DNA of 64,000 bases from Pedobacter sp. BMA (GCF_001027745.1 NZ_LECU01000005.1:434001-498000); one strand, 5' to 3'; shown: positions 32,953 to 42,510, numbered from the stretch's first letter. Made by a program: numbers and translations. The notes: generated by a model not told the origin, from the sequence alone.

Positions 32953-34305
32953 ATGAGAAAAACCTTATTTGTATTACTTGTCAGTTCATTTGCCGCAGTA
33001 AGTCTTCAGGCACAAACCATTATCAATCGTGATGCTGATATTGAAAAGATGGTCAAGTCTGTTCATCAGGATTCATTAAAATCATATATCTCGAAAATGG
33101 TAGCTTTTGGAACCAGAAGTACATTAAGTGATATCAAAAGTAAAACGAAAGGAATAGGTGCCGCAAGGAATTGGGTAGTCGGCAAATTTAATCAGTTTGC
33201 AAAACAGAGTAACGGACGGTTAATTGCTTATCTGGACACTACTACATTTAAACCTGACGGAAAGCGCGTAGACCAGTCTACTCTACTGGGCAATGCCGTT
33301 GCCGTACTTAAAGGAAGCGACACCAACGACAAACGTGTTTATGTGGTTAGCGGCCACCTTGACAGCCGTGTAACGGATGTAATGAACAGAACCAGTGATG
33401 CACCGGGGGCCAATGACGATGGTAGTGGCGTTGCAGGGGTGATTGAAGCCGCGAGAATCATGAGTCAATACCAGTTTTCGGCAACCATCATTTTTGTTGC
33501 GGTGAGTGGTGAGGAGCAATCACTCCTGGGATCGGGATTTATGGCAGATAAAGCTAAAAAAGAAGGCTGGAACGTAGATGCCATGCTAAATAACGACATG
33601 ATCGGAAGTAACAATAGCAGTGAAACCCAAATTATAGACAATACACGTCTTCGGGTTTTCAGCGAGGGCTTACCTGCTTATGAACTGGATAAAAATGCGA
33701 AAGCCATTCGCCAGTTTGGACTGGAGAATGACGGCAAAAGCCGCCAGCTGGCCCGCTACGTAAAAGAAACAGGTGAGAGATACGTAGATCAGCTTGAGGT
33801 AAAACTGATTTACAGAAACGACCGGTTCTTGCGCGGCGGAGATCATACACCCTTCGTTGAAAACGGATTTACTGCGGTGAGGATTACTGAAATGAACGAA
33901 AATTTCGAGCATCAGCACCAGGATCTGAGAACTGAAAAAGGTGTACGTTACGGCGACCTGCAGGAGTTTATGGATTTTGAATACCTGCGTAAAAATACAG
34001 CAGTAAATATTGCGGTATTGGCTAATCTGGCTAAAGCCCCGTCGGCACCTTCTGAAGTAAAAATTGACGTTAAAAACCTCAGCAACTCATCATATTTATA
34101 CTGGAAGGCACCCGCAAATGGAACCGCAAAGGGTTATTATGTTTTAATGCGTGAAACCAGCAGCCCTGTTTGGGAGAAGAAATTTTATACCACAGCTACT
34201 GAATTAAAAATCCCTTACAGTAAGGACAATTATTTATTTGCAGTACAAAGTGTTGGCAACGGGGGCAATGAAAGTTTGCCGGTTGTACCGGGTATCGGCC
34301 GCTAA
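32953..34305 (+). CDS. Exported M28 family zinc aminopeptidase
   Basis: Secreted dizinc peptidase of 450 residues. The signal peptide ends near LQAQ. Co-catalytic metal residues are visible: His135 with Asp137 (SGHLDS), bridging Asp155 (GANDDGSG), general base Glu187 with Glu188 (SGEEQS), Asp215 (LNNDMIG) and a late His in RGGDHTPF. A fibronectin-III-like C-terminal region (about 365-450) follows. The family releases N-terminal amino acids from peptides. The next gene (tspO-like) lies 41 bp downstream, but its function does not clearly link to this one. Confidence 0.93.
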   Translation: MRKTLFVLLVSSFAAVSLQAQTIINRDADIEKMVKSVHQDSLKSYISKMVAFGTRSTLSDIKSKTKGIGAARNWVVGKFNQFAKQSNGRLIAYLDTTTFKPDGKRVDQSTLLGNAVAVLKGSDTNDKRVYVVSGHLDSRVTDVMNRTSDAPGANDDGSGVAGVIEAARIMSQYQFSATIIFVAVSGEEQSLLGSGFMADKAKKEGWNVDAMLNNDMIGSNNSSETQIIDNTRLRVFSEGLPAYELDKNAKAIRQFGLENDGKSRQLARYVKETGERYVDQLEVKLIYRNDRFLRGGDHTPFVENGFTAVRITEMNENFEHQHQDLRTEKGVRYGDLQEFMDFEYLRKNTAVNIAVLANLAKAPSAPSEVKIDVKNLSNSSYLYWKAPANGTAKGYYVLMRETSSPVWEKKFYTTATELKIPYSKDNYLFAVQSVGNGGNESLPVVPGIGR

Positions 34306-34346
34306 AACATTCGTTTCAAACCTGTGTTTTATGCTAAATTTACAGC

Positions 34347-34820
34347 ATGAAGTTTAAACCATTAGCGTTTATTATTAATATCGCCATTCCCCTGGCTATA
34401 GGCGCATTAGGCGGGTGGGCGACAGCCCAATCTGTTAAAACCTGGTACCCTACGTTAAATAAACCTTCATTCAATCCTCCAAACTGGCTCTTTGCCCCGG
34501 TATGGACCAGTTTATATATCCTGATTGGTATAGCTGCTTATCTGGTATGGACTGAGCGTAGCAAAATCGCCCATTTCCCCAGAACGGTAGCCATTTATTT
34601 TATTCAGCTTATCCTGAATCTTGCCTGGTCTTTTATCTTCTTCTACCTCCATGAAGTAGGCTTTGCTTTGGCTGAAATCCTCCTTTTGCTCATCGTAATC
34701 GTGGTCAACGGATTGATGTTCTTTAAAATTAATAAATGGGCCGGACTGATTTTTATCCCTTACCTTCTTTGGGTAAGTTTTGCCACTTTTTTAACATATA
34801 ACATCTTCATATTAAATTAA
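34347..34820 (+). CDS. TspO/MBR family membrane protein
   Basis: Protein of 157 residues with five transmembrane helices. Conserved family segments are WYPTLNKPSFNPPNWLFAPVWTSLY (34-58 region), LNLAWSFIFFYLHEVGFALAEI and the C-terminal YLLWVSFATFLTYNIF. TspO proteins bind tetrapyrroles and cholesterol-like ligands and affect stress responses. No heme or bilin gene is next to it. The start at 34347 has no alternative. Confidence 0.95.
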   Translation: MKFKPLAFIINIAIPLAIGALGGWATAQSVKTWYPTLNKPSFNPPNWLFAPVWTSLYILIGIAAYLVWTERSKIAHFPRTVAIYFIQLILNLAWSFIFFYLHEVGFALAEILLLLIVIVVNGLMFFKINKWAGLIFIPYLLWVSFATFLTYNIFILN

Positions 34821-34849
34821 TTTTAGAATAAAAGCCCTATTTTTAGGGA

Positions 34850-37168
34850 GTGTTAATATTCAAAAGATTTTTGCTGATCCTTTTCGTGCTGTGCTGTACC
34901 CGATTGCAGGCGCAAAAGGTTGGCCTTGTGTTTAGTGGCGGAGGCGCTAAGGGACTCGCACATATTGGCACATTGAAAGCGCTTGAAGAAAATAAAATCC
35001 CCATCGATTATATTACAGGAACCTCAATGGGCGGTATCGTCGGCGCCATGTATGCAGCGGGCTACTCCCCTGCTGAAATCGAAAAAATAGCCTTGAGCAA
35101 CGACTTTCAAAACTGGGTAAACGGACGATACACCAGTGATTACACTTTTTTCTTTCAGAAGAATGCGCCCAATGCCTCCATGCTTACTGCCAAGGTTGCC
35201 ATTGATACGGGATTTCATTTTAGTTTCCGCTCTAATCTCATTAATGATATCCCGCTAAACTTTGCGTTCCTGGAATTGTTCTCCCAGGCATCAGCAGTTT
35301 CTAAAGGGAATTTCGACCATCTCTTTGTTCCTTATCGTTGCATGGTAGCTGATGTGCTGTCGCAAAAAAGCATTACAGTAAGTAAAGGTAATCTTGCAGA
35401 AGCCGTTCGCGCAACCATGACCGTGCCGATTATCTACCGCCCGATAAAGCTTGATGGAAAATACGTTTTCGATGGCGGTCTTTATAATAACTTCCCTGCA
35501 GATGTAATGGATAGAGACTTCAAGCCCGATTACATCATTGGGGCTAATGTATCATCCAAAACCTACAATGAATACCCTAAAAACATCGATGACCGCTTGA
35601 TGAACCGGTTTCTGGTTTACATGTTCCTGTCCAAATCAGATTCTACCATGATTGGTAAAAACGGGGTTTATATCCAGCCTGATTTGGCTGATTATAGTGT
35701 AACCAATTTTGCCCCTGTGGCTGAGTTAATAAAAAAAGGCTACGATGCAGCCATGGCCGATATGCCGCGTATAAAAGCGCTGATCAAAAACCGTGTCGAT
35801 CCCAAAGCACTTGAACTCAAACGTGCTGAGTTTAACCGCAAAAAGCCCGACCTGAAATTCAGCAACATTATAGTTTCAGGTGTAAATGATCAGCAGAAAA
35901 GATATGTGGAACGGCTGTTTAAGAGCGATAAAACCAGCTTCGATCTAGAAGACATTAAAAGGGCCTATTACAAGCTAGTGGCCGACCAGACTTTCGAAAC
36001 TGTTTATCCTAAAATTACTTATCAGCCAACTACCGACAGTTACACTTTTGAAGTAGTGGCCCAACCAAAAAAGAGTTTTAAGCTTGAATTAGGGGGAAAT
36101 ATTTCAACAAGACCGGTAAGCAATGTATTCCTGGGCGCCGAGTACAATTATTTGAACCGTAAAGCTTATACATTTGGCACCAGCTTTTATTCCGGACGTT
36201 TCTATGAATCGGTGCAGGTAAATGGCCGGGTAGATTATCCAACCAGGCTCCCGATATTTCTGGCTGCCGAGCTCACCTATAATCACTGGAATTTTTATAA
36301 CACCAGTCAGATTTTTATCGAGAATCCCCACCCGATGTATATCGAGCAATCGGACAGGAAAATTGACCTGATGGCAGGCTTCCCTTTAAATTATAATACA
36401 AAAGTTGTACTTCATTCCACCTTCATCAACAACATGGACCACTACAGCCCTAACAATACGTTTGGGGTTGGTGATGTACTTGATCAGACTGTATTCAATG
36501 GTTTCAGAGGTTCAGTTAACCTGGAGAAAAACTCACTCAACAGAAAGCAATATGCCACTAACGGACAAAGCTTTTCAATAAGCTTTAATTATACTACAGG
36601 CCGTGAGAATTATGACCCGGGCAATATTTTCCGTTCTACCCCAGGCTATAAAAAGGCACCTGGTTTTAGCAGACTGCATCACTGGGGAAGTATCAAGCTG
36701 AGTCAGGAAAACTATTTTTTCCACCTCAGGAAATACACGCTGGGCTACCTGATAGAAGGTGTAATTTCTAACCAGCCTTTGTTTGGAACTTACTACGGTA
36801 CCCTGTTAACAGCACCGGCATTCTATCCGCTGCAAGATAGCCGTTCATTATTCCTCGATAAATTCCGCGCAACCACCTATGCTGCCGGTGGAATAAAAAA
36901 CATCTATAATATCAGAAAAAATTTCGACTTTAGACTGGAAGGTTATTTATTTTTACCTCACAAAGAATTTGAGTTAACAAATCTTCAGGAGGTTGATTAT
37001 GCAAAGGCCATTACTAAACTTCGCTACGCCGCCACTGCCGGTTTGGTTTACCATACGCCTCTTGGTCCGGTTAGCTTCAGTTACAACCTGTATAATGATG
37101 CAGTTAAAAGAAATGGTGTATTATTGCACATTGGTTATTTAATTTACAATAAACGTTCACTTGAATGA
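34850..37168 (+). CDS. Patatin-like phospholipase with POTRA and beta-barrel (type Vd autotransporter, PlpD-like)
   Basis: Fusion protein of 772 residues. The signal peptide (to LQAQ) leads to a patatin domain with the oxyanion loop GGGAKG (30-35), nucleophile Ser59 in GTSMG and catalytic Asp208 in DGG. A POTRA domain follows (about 333-405, LKFSNIIVSGVNDQQKRYVERLF), then a 16-strand Omp85-type barrel to the C-terminus (NGVLLHIGYLIYNKR). This is the layout of PlpD-type (type Vd) lipases, in which the barrel exports or anchors the patatin domain. The start is GTG. The stop codon overlaps the start of the next gene (ATGA at 37165). Confidence 0.92.
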   Translation: MLIFKRFLLILFVLCCTRLQAQKVGLVFSGGGAKGLAHIGTLKALEENKIPIDYITGTSMGGIVGAMYAAGYSPAEIEKIALSNDFQNWVNGRYTSDYTFFFQKNAPNASMLTAKVAIDTGFHFSFRSNLINDIPLNFAFLELFSQASAVSKGNFDHLFVPYRCMVADVLSQKSITVSKGNLAEAVRATMTVPIIYRPIKLDGKYVFDGGLYNNFPADVMDRDFKPDYIIGANVSSKTYNEYPKNIDDRLMNRFLVYMFLSKSDSTMIGKNGVYIQPDLADYSVTNFAPVAELIKKGYDAAMADMPRIKALIKNRVDPKALELKRAEFNRKKPDLKFSNIIVSGVNDQQKRYVERLFKSDKTSFDLEDIKRAYYKLVADQTFETVYPKITYQPTTDSYTFEVVAQPKKSFKLELGGNISTRPVSNVFLGAEYNYLNRKAYTFGTSFYSGRFYESVQVNGRVDYPTRLPIFLAAELTYNHWNFYNTSQIFIENPHPMYIEQSDRKIDLMAGFPLNYNTKVVLHSTFINNMDHYSPNNTFGVGDVLDQTVFNGFRGSVNLEKNSLNRKQYATNGQSFSISFNYTTGRENYDPGNIFRSTPGYKKAPGFSRLHHWGSIKLSQENYFFHLRKYTLGYLIEGVISNQPLFGTYYGTLLTAPAFYPLQDSRSLFLDKFRATTYAAGGIKNIYNIRKNFDFRLEGYLFLPHKEFELTNLQEVDYAKAITKLRYAATAGLVYHTPLGPVSFSYNLYNDAVKRNGVLLHIGYLIYNKRSLE

Positions 37169-37695
37169 GAAAGATATACGTCTTGATTGCTTTTTGCTTA
37201 ATTGTTTTTTCTGCAGGCGCCCAAAATGCAGCCATCAACAATTTTTTGGTTAAAGAAAATCTGTTAAAGAACAACAAACTCGCGATCATAGCGGCAGACT
37301 CTTTGAATGTGCCTAATGAGAACATCAATGGCAGCTACACCTTTAGCGTAAGTGGCTTTACCCAGATTTTGAAGTTTAACGATGGGATTGCTGTTCTACC
37401 TTTGCCGATAGCTAAATCGACTTTTGTATATATTAAACACCAGAATGATTTGGGTACACATAGCAAACTGGTTTATGTATATAAAAAGGATGCCGACCTC
37501 AGCCCCTATGCTATTAACAGCCTGTGGCTTTTCATCATTCCAATTGCGCTGGTTATCATCGCGTTTGCCTTTAGGAAGCTGATCATCTTCGTTGTAATTG
37601 CCTTTCTGGTATTTGTGTATTTCAACCACAGCGCAGGATTAAATCTCGGCACCTTTTTCGAAAGCATATTCGACGGACTGAAAAGCCTGTTCTGA
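37165..37695 (+). CDS. Uncharacterised membrane protein coupled to the patatin gene
   Basis: Protein of 176 residues: signal peptide (1-18), an extracytoplasmic beta-rich domain (about 19-115) and C-terminal hydrophobic segments (about 118-135 WLFIIPIALVIIAFAFRK, and 138-152). I do not recognise a family. The ATG overlaps the stop codon of the PlpD-like gene by four bases, so translation is coupled and a functional link is likely. Its 3' end is 8 bp from that of the convergent tamL gene. Confidence 0.7.
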   Translation: MRKIYVLIAFCLIVFSAGAQNAAINNFLVKENLLKNNKLAIIAADSLNVPNENINGSYTFSVSGFTQILKFNDGIAVLPLPIAKSTFVYIKHQNDLGTHSKLVYVYKKDADLSPYAINSLWLFIIPIALVIIAFAFRKLIIFVVIAFLVFVYFNHSAGLNLGTFFESIFDGLKSLF

Positions 37696-37703
37696 CCGGC
37701 CGC

Positions 37704-40133
37704 CTAAAACGGCATGCCTATACCGAAATTATACTGCACAAAGCGATAGGTATCGGGGCCGTGTGTGGAATTGTAGGTGTTTTTAAAGTCGCGTGCACCA
37801 CTAATAAACTTTCCAATCACCCATTGTTCCGATCCGCTAAACTGAGGGTCCTTAAGTTTTAATCCAACGTCGAACCTGAATACAAAATACTGCACATCAT
37901 ATCTCAGGCCAAGCCCTGTACCAATGGCTACCTGTTGGGCCAGTTTACTCAGTCTGAACATTTTTTCTTCGGCGTACAAATCATCCGCATCTTTTGAGAG
38001 GTTCCAGACATTTCCCATATCTAAAAATGCTGCCCCTTTGAGGCTTGCTCCAAAAAACTTGCTCGTGATTAAGTACCTGTATTCCAAGTTGGCCTCCAGC
38101 CGCAAGTCTCCTAACTGATCTAAACCAAAAACTGCTTTCCTTTCTTCATCAGAACCTAAAACCGCTCTGTTATAATTTCCTGGGCCAAGGGTTCTCGCCT
38201 GCCAGGCCCTTACACCACTCGATCCCCCGGCAAAGAATTTCTTTTCAAATGGAATGGTAACCGAATTGCCATAAGCATACCCAATACCGGTATTTAACCG
38301 GGCAACAAACTGCCTGTTTCCACCCAGGTGTTTATACCAGCGTATATCAATTTCCGGACGTACATACTGGTTGTAGGGTAGACCGAAAATCGTTCCGTAA
38401 TCCCGTTGGGTACTATCGCCATTGATAAAGTTATTCGGATTATGGCGATTGCCTCCGATTCTTGAAATGGCCTGAAGCATATTACCAGCCAAATCAATAT
38501 TTCCCCTGAAATAAACAAAGCTTCTCAGCTGCTGAAGTTTATCTGCGTTTAATGAATAAGTATACTTGATGCCCAGCGTCAAATCCTTTCTACCCAACAG
38601 ATCAATGTAATACTGATTGTTTAACAGGGTATTTAAATCAATGTTCTCGGTTTGAAGATTACCGAAACGGTACTCAAAATTCAACGGCGTTAAAGAGTGT
38701 AGCTTCGACTTGGTTTCTACCCAATCGTAGGTGATGGAATTGATTAATATCCGACGCGTTAAAATATCCTTCTGCAGGGCGTAAATGTAACTGGATGAGA
38801 AAGTGGTATGTGGCATTCCGTTTCCACCCAGAACAGGGTTATAAAATGGTATCAGCAACCGTGGTACTGTAATACTGGCACTAACAGAGAAATCGCGCTG
38901 ATAAATATCCTTAAAGGGCGAAGTCCCTCCCCCTATACGCGATTGTAAACCGCCCTTAACCTGAAGCTCAAAACGTTCGGCCCCTCGGAAAAAGTTGTTA
39001 TTGGTATAGGTATTACTTAAGTTGAAACCTACCGTACCGCCGTTAAACGGAATCTCTCCCTCTACCCTGTTGCTCATTACTTTTTGAGGGGTCAGCAGGA
39101 TAATCGTATTGACCTTATTTGAAGTACTGTCCCTTCTATAATAATCAATCTTTACATTCTTAAAGATATTAAGTTCATATAAACGATCGTAAGTTAAATT
39201 TTCGTTTCGGATATCATATAATTCTCCCTTTTTCAGGAAGTCATATCTTACAATCGGGTTCCTGCGATACCGGCGGGAAAAGTCAGTATAAATAATACCA
39301 TTTACGGTATCCTTACTCAACTTATATCGTGCTGAATCAGGCAATCCGTCAGGATTTGGGGCAATGAGCAGGTGCGTATAACCAATGTAAAACTGTTTGT
39401 GCGGACCATTTGCCGGGTCGGTAACGTTTAGGTTCAGATCAATTTTATTGGTTTTGGAACTGGCCTCAGCGCCATACACATCGAAATTAACATAAGGCCT
39501 CAGGAAATAAAAATATCCGTTCTCCTTCATTAACTTGTAAATCTGTTCGCGCTCATAAGAAAGTGAATCCTCATCATACTGTGCACCTACGCGTAAATGT
39601 GTTAATCCAGGTTTGTTCGACTCATAAAGTGCTTTGATATTTTTGTTAGGTATAGAATCACCTAACTTATCTATGAAATAAGCGGGTCCGGGTTTTGCAC
39701 TGAACCTTACTTCGGCCTTTTTGTTGGCTACTTTGATATCAGAAGTTACCTGCGCCTGAAAATATCCCTTACTCTTTAAAAATTTTTGAATCTGGGTTCT
39801 GGAAATCTCCACTAAAGTACTATCCAGAATGGCAGGCGGGGTACCGAAAGGCTTAATGTCACTTGTTTTATACCTGCCGTCTTTTGTATTGAAAAGGTTG
39901 TAAAGCGGCACGTTGATACTGTAGTTTGATGCCGGACGGATATCTTTCTGAACATAATTGTAAGCCTGTTCTTCAAACTTCTTATCCACACTGTCTATCG
40001 TAACCTTTTTTACAATGGATTGGTAATCTGCTATGTATTTAGTTGATGAACAAGCCTGTATTAAAACAATAATAAATAGTAATATTGCAGTGCTTTTCAG
40101 TTTAATATTTATTAAGTATTGGTATGCTTTCAA
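37704..40133 (-). CDS. tamL: Omp85 family lipoprotein TamL (TamA-like outer membrane assembly protein)
   Basis: Bacteroidota form of TamA in which the Omp85 protein is also a lipoprotein. The N-terminus carries a lipobox IQACS (Cys28), followed by POTRA domains (about 45-360) and a 16-strand Omp85 barrel (from about 375 to the C-terminal NFGIGMPF). Residues such as the RGAERFELQVKGG strand and the GGSSGVRAWQARTLGPG loop fit Omp85 proteins. The start is TTG at 40133: there is an in-frame stop four codons upstream and no ATG or GTG downstream before the lipobox. The first ten bases overlap the divergent methyltransferase gene. Confidence 0.9.
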   Translation of the reverse strand: MKAYQYLINIKLKSTAILLFIIVLIQACSSTKYIADYQSIVKKVTIDSVDKKFEEQAYNYVQKDIRPASNYSINVPLYNLFNTKDGRYKTSDIKPFGTPPAILDSTLVEISRTQIQKFLKSKGYFQAQVTSDIKVANKKAEVRFSAKPGPAYFIDKLGDSIPNKNIKALYESNKPGLTHLRVGAQYDEDSLSYEREQIYKLMKENGYFYFLRPYVNFDVYGAEASSKTNKIDLNLNVTDPANGPHKQFYIGYTHLLIAPNPDGLPDSARYKLSKDTVNGIIYTDFSRRYRRNPIVRYDFLKKGELYDIRNENLTYDRLYELNIFKNVKIDYYRRDSTSNKVNTIILLTPQKVMSNRVEGEIPFNGGTVGFNLSNTYTNNNFFRGAERFELQVKGGLQSRIGGGTSPFKDIYQRDFSVSASITVPRLLIPFYNPVLGGNGMPHTTFSSSYIYALQKDILTRRILINSITYDWVETKSKLHSLTPLNFEYRFGNLQTENIDLNTLLNNQYYIDLLGRKDLTLGIKYTYSLNADKLQQLRSFVYFRGNIDLAGNMLQAISRIGGNRHNPNNFINGDSTQRDYGTIFGLPYNQYVRPEIDIRWYKHLGGNRQFVARLNTGIGYAYGNSVTIPFEKKFFAGGSSGVRAWQARTLGPGNYNRAVLGSDEERKAVFGLDQLGDLRLEANLEYRYLITSKFFGASLKGAAFLDMGNVWNLSKDADDLYAEEKMFRLSKLAQQVAIGTGLGLRYDVQYFVFRFDVGLKLKDPQFSGSEQWVIGKFISGARDFKNTYNSTHGPDTYRFVQYNFGIGMPF

Positions 40134-40870
40134 AGTCTCAGATTAGTTTTATTAAGTCTTTACATCAAAAAAAATATCGCAAAGAACATGGCTTATTCTT
40201 AGTTGAAGGTATTAAATCCATTAAAGAATTTATACAATCCAGCTATCAGATTCATTCCATATTTTACAACAGCGAACAAGCCAATTTGTTACCCAAATTG
40301 CCTGCAAATATAAACTTATTTGAAGTAAACAACGCTGAATTAGGGAAGATTAGTACATTACAAACCCCGCAAGGATTTTTAGCAGTAATTCATACCCGGG
40401 AAAATAAGGAACTGAGCCTGCAGCAACTCAAAAACCGGTTTACATTGGTTTTAGATGGCGTACAGGATCCTGGAAATATGGGAACGATTATCCGGACAGC
40501 AGATTGGTTTGGTTTCAAGAACATTGTTTGCTCCGAAGATTGCGTGGAAGTTTTCAATCCAAAGACGGTTCAGGCTACTATGGGCTCTTTGGCCAGGGTG
40601 GAAATTTACATTGAAAACCTGAGCAACTTTCTTGATCGCAGTCAGATTCCCGTATTTGGCGCTTTGTTAAACGGAGAATCCATCTATCAGATCGACTGGG
40701 GTAACGAAGGCCTTGTGATTTTAGGTAATGAGGGGAAAGGAATTTCGCCGGAAATCATAAAGAAAATAAACAAACCGGTTACGATTCCGAGATTTGGAGA
40801 AGCAGAGTCGTTAAATGTGGCGGTGAGTGCCGCAATCTTTTGTTCTGAATTAGTGCGAGTTAAAAATTAA
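40124..40870 (+). CDS. TrmH/SpoU family RNA 2'-O-methyltransferase
   Basis: SPOUT-class methyltransferase of 248 residues. The N-terminal substrate-binding region (MLSKSQISFIKSLHQKKYRKEHGLFLVEG) is followed by the catalytic domain with motif 1 (LDGVQDPGNMGTIIRTADWFG, about 110-130), VQATMGSLARV, motif 2 (LVILGNEGKGISPEI) and motif 3 (IPRFGEAESLNVAVSAAIF) that build the trefoil knot binding SAM. The RNA site is unknown; RlmB- and TrmH-type enzymes are hard to separate by eye. The first 10 bp overlap the first codons of the divergent tamL gene. Confidence 0.92.
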   Translation: MLSKSQISFIKSLHQKKYRKEHGLFLVEGIKSIKEFIQSSYQIHSIFYNSEQANLLPKLPANINLFEVNNAELGKISTLQTPQGFLAVIHTRENKELSLQQLKNRFTLVLDGVQDPGNMGTIIRTADWFGFKNIVCSEDCVEVFNPKTVQATMGSLARVEIYIENLSNFLDRSQIPVFGALLNGESIYQIDWGNEGLVILGNEGKGISPEIIKKINKPVTIPRFGEAESLNVAVSAAIFCSELVRVKN

Positions 40871-40892
40871 ACCAAGAATAATTAAGATATTA

Positions 40893-40923
40893 TTTGCGGA
40901 CTAAGTTATAATTGCTATTTTTG
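40893..40923 (+). promoter_or_regulatory. Consensus promoter of the tRNA-Cys operon
   Basis: TTTG (40893-40896), exactly 19 bp, then TATTTTTG (40916-40923): a full match to the Bacteroidota consensus. The tRNA begins 17 nt downstream. Confidence 0.85.
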
Positions 40924-40939
40924 CAACCTTGAATTTCAA

Positions 40940-41013
40940 GGTCGAGTGGCCGAGTGGCTAGGCAGAGGTCTGCAAAACCTTCTACAGCGGTTCGAATCCG
41001 CTCTCGACCTCCA
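40940..41013 (+). tRNA. tRNA-Cys (GCA)
   Basis: Cloverleaf of 74 nt including encoded CCA: acceptor GGTCGAG paired with CTCGACC, anticodon loop CTGCAAA with anticodon GCA at 40972-40974, T-arm AGCGG/CCGCT with TTCGAAT, and discriminator T as expected for cysteine. It shares a transcript with the small basic protein gene 34 bp downstream. Confidence 0.95.
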
Positions 41014-41047
41014 TTTGTACAAAATAAAATAATAAAAGGTTATTACC

Positions 41048-41218
41048 ATGGCAGTTACCAGATTAAAAAGAAAAGACAGAAGAAATAAAAATACAGCTCA
41101 CCAAGAGGTAGCATTTTTAAAAAGAGCAACTAACATCGAGTTAGGAAGCCGTTCTGCACAACCTAAAAACGATCAATTAGCTAAAAACAATGCTGTTTTA
41201 GCTGGCTTGGCAAAATAG
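41048..41218 (+). CDS. Small basic protein, 56 residues, downstream of tRNA-Cys
   Basis: ATG at 41048 to TAG at 41218. The protein (MAVTRLKRKDRRNKN start) has many Lys and Arg residues in its first half and an alpha-helical Ala/Leu-rich end (LAKNNAVLAGLAK). I have an impression of a conserved small protein in Sphingobacteriales, but cannot confirm it here. No known domain. Composition is compatible with RNA or ribosome binding, which is inference. It lies between tRNA-Cys and a strong terminator, so it should be on the tRNA transcript. Confidence 0.75.
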   Translation: MAVTRLKRKDRRNKNTAHQEVAFLKRATNIELGSRSAQPKNDQLAKNNAVLAGLAK

Positions 41219-41245
41219 TTTTTAGATATTCTTCTAAAGAATTTA

Positions 41246-41277
41246 AAGCATCCTTCTGATCAAAGGATGCTTTTTTT
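41246..41277 (+). terminator. Intrinsic terminator after the small basic protein gene
   Basis: AAGCATCCTT pairs with AAGGATGCTT around a short loop, followed by seven T. The stretch 41278-41394 holds no gene; a weak stem GTTACC/GGTAAC lies near 41354-41373. Confidence 0.9.
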
Positions 41278-41394
41278 ATGCGTTTAGTTTTAATACATAT
41301 TGCCTGGCCGACTGTTTCAGGGCGAACTGATGAGATATTAATATTCAGGAAACGTTACCTGGGAATGGTAACTGTAACCTTGATAAGCCCGATT

Positions 41395-42426
41395 TTATTT
41401 AACCAGGGCTTTACAGATCGATCTGATCAGGCCCGGACCTTCATAAATGAAACCTGTATACAACTGAACCAGACTGGCTCCGGCATCTAGTTTTTCCTGT
41501 GCATCTTCAGAGGAATGAATCCCTCCTACGCCGATAATCGGAAAAGCTTTATCAGATTTATCAGAAAGATATTTAATAACCTCGGTAGAACGCTCTTTAA
41601 CGGGTTTACCACTTAATCCACCGGTTTCTTCAGCCAGGCTTTTTCCGGTTGCAAGGTTTTCTCTGCTGATGGTTGTATTGGTCGCAATAATGCCCGCAAT
41701 ATTGGTTTCGGCCACAATTTCGATGATATCATCCAATTGTGCATCAGTTAAATCAGGCGCAATTTTCAATAAAATTGGACGGGATATATCGTTTTTACGA
41801 TTACGTTGCTGTAAGGTATTCAGAATTTTTTTGAGCGGTTCTTTTTCCTGCAGTTCGCGCAAGCCAGGCGTATTAGGCGAACTCACATTCACCACAAAAT
41901 AATCAACCACATCAAATAACCTGTCGAAGCATTTGATATAGTCGCTCACCGCATCTTCGTTTGGCGTAGCCTTATTTTTTCCGATGTTACCCCCCACAAC
42001 AATCTCGGGATGTTTATCTTTAAGCAAACGTAAACGCTCTGCCATTACATCTACACCTTTATTGTTAAACCCCATCCGGTTGATTAAAGCCTCGTCATTA
42101 GGCAAGCGAAACATACGGGGTTTATCATTACCTGGCTGGGGCATCGGGGTTACTGTACCCACTTCGATAAAACCAAAGCCAAGGTTACTCAAAGCTTCTA
42201 CATACTCGCCGTTTTTATCAAAACCTGCGGCCAAACCAACAGGATTCCGAAACTTAATCCCAAAAACTTCTTTCTCCAAGCCCTTGATGTGAACATCAAA
42301 ACTGCTTCGGATGATTGTTTTACCCAACGGAAACTTGTCATTAAACCATTTTAACCGTTTAACAACGAAATAATGAACGTTTTCAGGGTCAAACTTAAAG
42401 AAGATTGGTTTAATGATGCGATACAT
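41395..42426 (-). CDS. pyrD: Dihydroorotate dehydrogenase (quinone), class 2
   Basis: FMN enzyme of pyrimidine synthesis that oxidises dihydroorotate to orotate and passes electrons to quinone at the inner membrane. The class 2 N-terminal membrane helix region (about 1-40) precedes the TIM barrel. [34 protein letters not shown] (about 62-95) carries FMN contacts, and [15 protein letters not shown] (about 180) has the catalytic Ser of class 2 enzymes. C-terminal [27 protein letters not shown] binds phosphate. At 343 residues it is of normal length. It lies downstream of the SDR gene and its terminator. Confidence 0.97.
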   Translation of the reverse strand: MYRIIKPIFFKFDPENVHYFVVKRLKWFNDKFPLGKTIIRSSFDVHIKGLEKEVFGIKFRNPVGLAAGFDKNGEYVEALSNLGFGFIEVGTVTPMPQPGNDKPRMFRLPNDEALINRMGFNNKGVDVMAERLRLLKDKHPEIVVGGNIGKNKATPNEDAVSDYIKCFDRLFDVVDYFVVNVSSPNTPGLRELQEKEPLKKILNTLQQRNRKNDISRPILLKIAPDLTDAQLDDIIEIVAETNIAGIIATNTTISRENLATGKSLAEETGGLSGKPVKERSTEVIKYLSDKSDKAFPIIGVGGIHSSEDAQEKLDAGASLVQLYTGFIYEGPGLIRSICKALVK

Positions 42427-42444
42427 GCAACGAAGATAGATAAA

Positions 42445-42501
42445 AAATAGAAAATGTGAAATGGATTACGCCCCAGCGTTTCCATCTCACATTTTCTATT
42501 T
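42445..42501 (-). terminator. Long stem-loop between the SDR gene and pyrD
   Basis: AAATAGAAAATGTGAAATGGA (42445-42465) and its near-complement at 42481-42501 form about 20 bp with one mismatch around a 15-nt loop, with A- and T-rich ends. It should end the SDR transcript before pyrD. Confidence 0.8.
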
Positions 42502-42510
42502 TACCTGATT

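Noticed and set aside
41278..41490. 70-codon ORF after the tRNA-Cys unit
   Set aside because: Overlaps the 3' end of pyrD on the other strand and shows no recognisable protein features.
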